Part shown: one piece after another, positions 59,906-64,000 of the stretch
Position numbering within the stretch: position 1 is the stretch's first letter
How the letters are laid out: the number at the start of each line of letters is the position of its first letter
NCBI RefSeq assembly: GCF_002355595.1
Contig: NZ_AP017422.1
Coordinates: forward strand, 6,514,823 to 6,578,822
Length of the DNA stretch: 64,000 nt
Source: Filimonas lacunae
Lineage (GTDB): Bacteria > Bacteroidota > Bacteroidia > Chitinophagales > Chitinophagaceae
Direction: 5' to 3'
The notes under the pieces: generated by a model
Seen by the model: only the letters and a program-made list of their open reading frames with translations
What the model was told of the DNA's origin: nothing
Database searches by the model: none
Translations under genes and position numbers: made by a program

Positions 59906-59976
59906 AGAATACACATGAGAAAAAACTAAAATTTTGAGCTGCTAAATTCTAAAGGCTCCAGGTTGAATAGAACTCT

Positions 59977-60996
59977 TTACCAAATGTTTTTAGGGCACCA
60001 GTCGCCATACTTATTGCCCAGTATCACACCCAGTACAATTTCGTGCGATCCACTGCTTACTGTATTCAATGCTGAAGTGGTATAGTCGTAAGAATAGCTG
60101 ATATTAAATGCATTGCTGATGTTCACCCCTGCCATAGCGTTCCAGCCATCATTTTTACGATAGCCTGCACCTACCCACAAAAAATCGTGGTATTGCAGCT
60201 TCGCATTCAAATCGAACTGAACCGGTAATGGATCTACAAACTTTACCATTACCGAAGGAATCAGGTTAAAATCTTCGCCCACCAGGAAGCGGTAACCTGC
60301 TGTACCAAAAATGTGTGGCGTTAGCTTACTGCCTTCGCCTATTTTGTTATTGGAGAAATAAACACTTTGCCCCATTAACTGCTGTACCGAAGCACCAACA
60401 AAATAATCCGCACCATACAGGTATATACCTGCCATAAAATCGGGCTTGATTACATTGATGGTACCGCTATTGTATACCGCAGGATCTACCTGCGTATTGC
60501 CAAAATTGAGTTTATCGGCATTTAAACCGATGTTAAAAAAGCCCGCGCCAACGCCCATTGCCAGGCTGGTACGCGCCCCAATGCCCATGTGATAGGCGTA
60601 AGTAGCATAAGCAGAAAAATTGCGTAAAGGACCAGTCTGGTCATTGATCACCTGCATGCCCAATCCGTGGTGCGGTGCTGCGGCTTCATAATCCTGCCAG
60701 TAATCGTTACCACGCGGGTTGGTACCGTCTACCTGGAACGAAGTGGCAGTGGTGCGGTAATCCTTTTTATTTAAAGGCCCCTGGATAGTAAAATAGGTAG
60801 TAACAGGCGCATCTTTCAGGCCCGCCCACTGACGACGATGGCTCAGTTTAATGTCTGTGTAGTTTTCAATACCTGTTAAAGCGGGGTTCAATATATACTG
60901 GTTAAGTATATACTGGGTGTAGTGAGGCTTTTGTTGCGCCTTCACACACAGGCACATCACAATTGTGCCCACACAAAATGCAATTTTCTTCCTCAT
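59977..60996 (-). CDS. PorP/SprF-family outer-membrane protein
   Basis: This protein of about 339 aa has a signal peptide (ending VKAQQ) and then KPHYTQYILNQYILNPALTGIENYTDIKLSHRRQWAGLKDAP, the hallmark start of the PorP/SprF family. The rest is a beta-barrel pattern with a C-terminal block GNKYGDWCPKN. PorP/SprF proteins help type IX-secreted or surface adhesins attach at the outer membrane. It is downstream of an OmpA-family gene and a second PorP gene in the same direction. The ATG at 60996 is chosen; earlier in-frame codons add only MCML. Confidence 0.9.
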   Translation of the reverse strand: MRKKIAFCVGTIVMCLCVKAQQKPHYTQYILNQYILNPALTGIENYTDIKLSHRRQWAGLKDAPVTTYFTIQGPLNKKDYRTTATSFQVDGTNPRGNDYWQDYEAAAPHHGLGMQVINDQTGPLRNFSAYATYAYHMGIGARTSLAMGVGAGFFNIGLNADKLNFGNTQVDPAVYNSGTINVIKPDFMAGIYLYGADYFVGASVQQLMGQSVYFSNNKIGEGSKLTPHIFGTAGYRFLVGEDFNLIPSVMVKFVDPLPVQFDLNAKLQYHDFLWVGAGYRKNDGWNAMAGVNISNAFNISYSYDYTTSALNTVSSGSHEIVLGVILGNKYGDWCPKNIW

Positions 60997-61040
60997 AAGC
61001 ATACACAATTTAAACAGGTATTATCACATAGACAATTTTT

Positions 61041-62867
61041 TTACTGTATCGTAATTATACGCATTTCTGTTCTCCTGTTCTTTTCCCTTCCCGCCGGATT
61101 ATCTGTTCCATCGGCATTTTTGTTAGGCGCTACCGGCTTGGTGGCTCCATAACCTTTTGCAGTTAAACGACTTTTGCTTACGCCCTTGCTTACCAGGTAG
61201 GCCACCACATTGGCTGCCCTTTCTTCACTCAACTGCTGGTTAAGCTCGTCGGAACCTGTATCATCTGTGTGACCGCTAATTTCCACTATTGTGTTAGCAC
61301 GGGCCTGTAACTGAATGGCCAGGCTATCTAATTGCGGATACGATTGACGGGTAACAGTTGCTTTGTTTAATTCAAAAAATACATTTCCTAAAACAGTGAC
61401 TGTTTCAACAGGTTCTTTTGTAAGCGGTTCTTTTACAACAGGTTTCTCCGGTTCAGTTTTGGTAACAACTGCGCTATCAGGCACCGGCGGCGTAACTTTT
61501 GCTACTACCGGTTGTTGTTTTTGCAGTTGTAATAGTTCCAGGCAACATACAGCGCTTCTATCGCTACTTAATACTACCTGCTCTAATATATTATCACTAC
61601 TGCCACGGCTGGCAAAATAAATATCATCTTTTACCGAGTTTACCGGGTAACCAAAGTTCTCCGGCGCATCCCAGTTGCCCACTGTTCCTTTACTATAAAA
61701 AAGATCATATCCACCCATTCCCACACGTCCTTCCGATGCAAACACTAATGTACGGGAAGCTGCATGATAATAGGGAGCCTGCTCATTAAATTGAGTATTT
61801 ATACCCATACCCGGATTAGTGGTTTTCACTGGGTTTCCATCAGAATTTAACTCTGCCACCCAAATATCCAGTCCTCCCTGTCCACCTGGCTTATCACTTA
61901 CATACAGCAGCTGTTTGCCACCCGGCATTAAAAATGGCTGCTGTGAGTTATAGCCGGTAGTATTTACCACCTCGCTCAATGCCACCGGAGCCTGCCATTC
62001 TGTATGGGTTCCATTGTTCGTTTTCCTGCTCACATATATAGCGGCACTCTTCTTTCCTCCCTTTACCTGCCATCGGGTAAGGTACATGGTATTGCCGTCG
62101 GCACTCAACACGGCCGCCCCTTCGTGCAGGTCTGAAGCAGGCAATCCCGCCCGGCTAACATTGCTTAACTCTCCGTTATTGTAAGTGGCTTTGAATAAAT
62201 GATTGGTGTGACCTTTACCGCCTTCTGTCCAGGTAGCGGTGAATAATAAAGTATTATCACCTGCCCACACGGGTGCATAGCTGGCCCCTTCCTTGCCTTT
62301 GCTTATTTTGCTGATAGCGTATTGTGCGCTATCCCCCTTTTGCAATTGTTGCTGAATAAAACGCAGGTTCAGCAATTCGCGTTGTGCATTAGCACTATAG
62401 CTGTCGTTCTCTTTATAAGAACCTATAAAGCTGTTGATAGCCTTTTCTGCTTCACTGTAACGCGCCAGGGCACGCAGGCAGGTAGCATAGTGATAATAAG
62501 CCAGCGGAAATTCTGCGGCATGCTCTGCTGTTATTTGCTGATACAGCGGCGCTGCTTTGTCGTACACGGTTAACAAACGGTAGCTCTCTGCCAGCTGGTA
62601 CACCGCCTGCTGCTTACTGCTAACGGCTGCCTTCTTTTTGGCGCTGGTAATAGCATAAGGGTCATGCTCATCGCCTGCACCGCCTTTTGCCTGTAAAAAC
62701 TTTTCGTAATAGGCAAAAGCAGAGGAATAATCTGCTTTCTTAAAATAACTATCTGCTGCTTTCAGGTAATCATAGCTTAATTGCGCCTGAACAGCACACA
62801 CCACCAGCATTAACCCACCAGCCAGCGCCAGCGTAATTAATCTTTTTTTATATACAGTTAGTTTCAT
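61041..62867 (-). CDS. OmpA-family protein with TPR and PD40 repeats
   Basis: This protein of about 608 aa has a signal peptide (ending VQAQ), TPR-like repeats (about 25-155), WD40-like PD40 beta repeats (about 185-430, including SYAPVWAGDNTLLFTA, LYVSDKPGGQGGLDIWVAEL and RTLVFASEGRVGMGGYDLFY) and a C-terminal OmpA domain (about 495-608, VEISGHTDDTGSDELNQQLSEERAANVV). The OmpA part binds peptidoglycan. This layout is common beside PorP/SprF genes and SprE/PorE-type proteins. It lies between two PorP-type genes in one operon. Confidence 0.92.
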   Translation of the reverse strand: MKLTVYKKRLITLALAGGLMLVVCAVQAQLSYDYLKAADSYFKKADYSSAFAYYEKFLQAKGGAGDEHDPYAITSAKKKAAVSSKQQAVYQLAESYRLLTVYDKAAPLYQQITAEHAAEFPLAYYHYATCLRALARYSEAEKAINSFIGSYKENDSYSANAQRELLNLRFIQQQLQKGDSAQYAISKISKGKEGASYAPVWAGDNTLLFTATWTEGGKGHTNHLFKATYNNGELSNVSRAGLPASDLHEGAAVLSADGNTMYLTRWQVKGGKKSAAIYVSRKTNNGTHTEWQAPVALSEVVNTTGYNSQQPFLMPGGKQLLYVSDKPGGQGGLDIWVAELNSDGNPVKTTNPGMGINTQFNEQAPYYHAASRTLVFASEGRVGMGGYDLFYSKGTVGNWDAPENFGYPVNSVKDDIYFASRGSSDNILEQVVLSSDRSAVCCLELLQLQKQQPVVAKVTPPVPDSAVVTKTEPEKPVVKEPLTKEPVETVTVLGNVFFELNKATVTRQSYPQLDSLAIQLQARANTIVEISGHTDDTGSDELNQQLSEERAANVVAYLVSKGVSKSRLTAKGYGATKPVAPNKNADGTDNPAGREKNRRTEMRIITIQ

Positions 62868-62906
62868 GATCGAGGTTCTGATTTTAGCAAATAACAAATG
62901 AAGGGG

Positions 62907-63908
62907 TTATAAACGGGGACACACAAATTCCACTTCCGGGGTTTTCGTTTTCTTAATACCAGTGAACGTAAGCCCTATTTCAAAACTATTAGCGCCGCGT
63001 GCCATTTTACCCAGGTCAGATACATTCACATCATAGCTGGCACTAAACACCATGTTATTGTAGTTAAAGCCTGCCTGAAAACCAAATGCATCTTTTACCC
63101 GGTAGTTAACGCCCAGCAGTAAATCGGTTGTTGTGGTAGCTTTCAGCTGTGCATAAGCACCTGCCATTTTCTCCTCTGCATTGTTCTGGCGCAGGTATAA
63201 AATATGCGGAGTAATAGTAAGCACTTCAGATGCCACCAGTTTAACGCCACCATGTACTGTGTAGCGGATTTTCATTTTCTCGTTGCTTACCCCTCCAAAC
63301 CTGTTTTCAGGCTGGTTAATATGCGATGCCGAAAAGCCGGCAAAAACATTCGCCCTTTTGCCAGGTGTTGCATCAAAATACAATACGCCTGCACCAGCAT
63401 CAAACGCGGTAGCCGATGGGTTGGATATTGCTTCCTGTGTAGGTTTTAAACCGCCGGTAGCGGGGTTCCACTGATCGTCGAATATCATTTTGGAAGGGTT
63501 AAACTTGCGCTGAATAAACCCTGCCTGTAATCCTATAGCAATACGCTGAAAGTTGCCTTTGCCAAAGCGTAAACCGGTATACGACACATTACCATAGCCT
63601 GTGGTATAAGTATACCCGCCATCGCCGGCACGCTGATTAATTAAGCTTACGCCCACATTCAGGTTTTTATTGGTGGGCACTTCTACAGAAGCCCCTATCG
63701 TTGAAAACGGGTTGGATAAATTACTCCACTGGTTGCGGTAAATAGCCGAAGCACGATACTCACCCTCAAACATGCCTGTAAGCGCAGGGTTAAGCCATGC
63801 AGGATGCACATAGTATTGGGTAAAATGCGGATCAACCTGCGCAGCGGCTTTCACCACCATCATTCCGGATGTAACAATGATTAATAAAATCCTGATACCT
63901 GTTTTCAT
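62907..63908 (-). CDS. PorP/SprF-family outer-membrane protein (second)
   Basis: This 333-aa protein has a signal peptide (ending VKAAAQ) and the same hallmark start, DPHFTQYYVHPAWLNPALTGMFEGEYRASAIYRNQW, as the PorP/SprF family. A beta-barrel follows. It is upstream of the OmpA-family gene with 39 bases between. In such loci a large gliding/surface adhesin gene is often just upstream; here it would lie beyond the window edge. Confidence 0.92.
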   Translation of the reverse strand: MKTGIRILLIIVTSGMMVVKAAAQVDPHFTQYYVHPAWLNPALTGMFEGEYRASAIYRNQWSNLSNPFSTIGASVEVPTNKNLNVGVSLINQRAGDGGYTYTTGYGNVSYTGLRFGKGNFQRIAIGLQAGFIQRKFNPSKMIFDDQWNPATGGLKPTQEAISNPSATAFDAGAGVLYFDATPGKRANVFAGFSASHINQPENRFGGVSNEKMKIRYTVHGGVKLVASEVLTITPHILYLRQNNAEEKMAGAYAQLKATTTTDLLLGVNYRVKDAFGFQAGFNYNNMVFSASYDVNVSDLGKMARGANSFEIGLTFTGIKKTKTPEVEFVCPRL

Positions 63909-63937
63909 TTCTTATAAGCTTTAAGTTTTGATAATAA

Positions 63938-63960
63938 CAGATAGCTCCGCAGGCTATCTG
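63938..63960. other. Hairpin at the window edge upstream of the PorP gene
   Basis: CAGATAGC pairs with GCTATCTG across a 7-base loop. It may be the terminator of the gene beyond the window or an operon-internal processing site. No gene is seen from 63909 to the end. Confidence 0.3.
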
Positions 63961-64000
63961 ATAAGGGTAACCGATCCGGTTATCCGTTGCCATTCACTCG

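Noticed and set aside
1-64000. tRNA, rRNA, tmRNA, known riboswitches, phage or IS elements
   Set aside because: I looked through the intergenic gaps for cloverleaf or riboswitch cores, transposase or integrase sequences and terminal inverted repeats and found none that could be supported by eye.

Overview
The window is chromosomal DNA from a member of the Bacteroidota, most likely family Chitinophagaceae (Chitinophaga/Niastella relatives). The evidence is two SusC/SusD outer-membrane pairs, an ECF sigma/FecR/SusC cascade, PorP/SprF-type proteins, a GldA-like ABC ATPase, DUF4843 and PKD-like lipoproteins, and TAnnTTTG-type -7 promoter boxes. I see no rRNA, tRNA, CRISPR array, phage or insertion sequence. 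Coding density is high except between about 45.2 and 49.6 kb.

Layout. 0-4 kb: phosphate uptake (DUF47 protein and PiT), galE, and the C-terminal half of a split transketolase. 3.9-5.7 kb: ECF sigma, a membrane protein and a periplasmic sensor, resembling a sigma/anti-sigma/sensor set. 5.7-15.2 kb (minus): metallo-beta-lactamase-fold hydrolase, the rod-shape operon mreB-mreC-mreD-PBP2-rodA, a secreted protein related to the DUF2723 C-terminal domain, and purD. 15.4-21.9 kb: peptide uptake, with two POT carriers, an OPT carrier and a secreted HExxH protein. 21.9-26.7 kb (minus): susC/susD. 27.2-33.4 kb (minus): a drug-efflux operon (two TetR regulators, TolC, EmrA, EmrB, universal stress protein) with two matching palindromic operators. 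33.4-44.2 kb: ECF sigma, FecR, SusC, SusD, DUF4843, PKD-like and TlpA-like proteins.

44.2-49.5 kb is the accessory part: an SPFH protein, a DUF6886-type protein and a lipoprotein of unknown role. About 1 kb with no recognisable gene then holds a 21/42/84-bp helically phased repeat array and a well-formed candidate small RNA. It is followed by a run of tiny ORFs joined by ATGA stop/start overlaps, a terminator-like hairpin, and a 116-aa unknown gene.

49.5-64 kb: acetyl-CoA synthetase facing a metabolite:H+ symporter with a small membrane partner, gldA, DUF2461, MmcQ/YjbR, asd, an M13 peptidase, a PfkB-type sugar kinase, and a PorP - OmpA/PD40 - PorP set. The asd gene is preceded by a complete transcription attenuator: promoter, 21-codon leader peptide, antiterminator and terminator.

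The most promising undescribed items are the sRNA, the ATGA-linked nano-ORF chain with its read-through hairpin, the phased repeat array and the asd attenuator.
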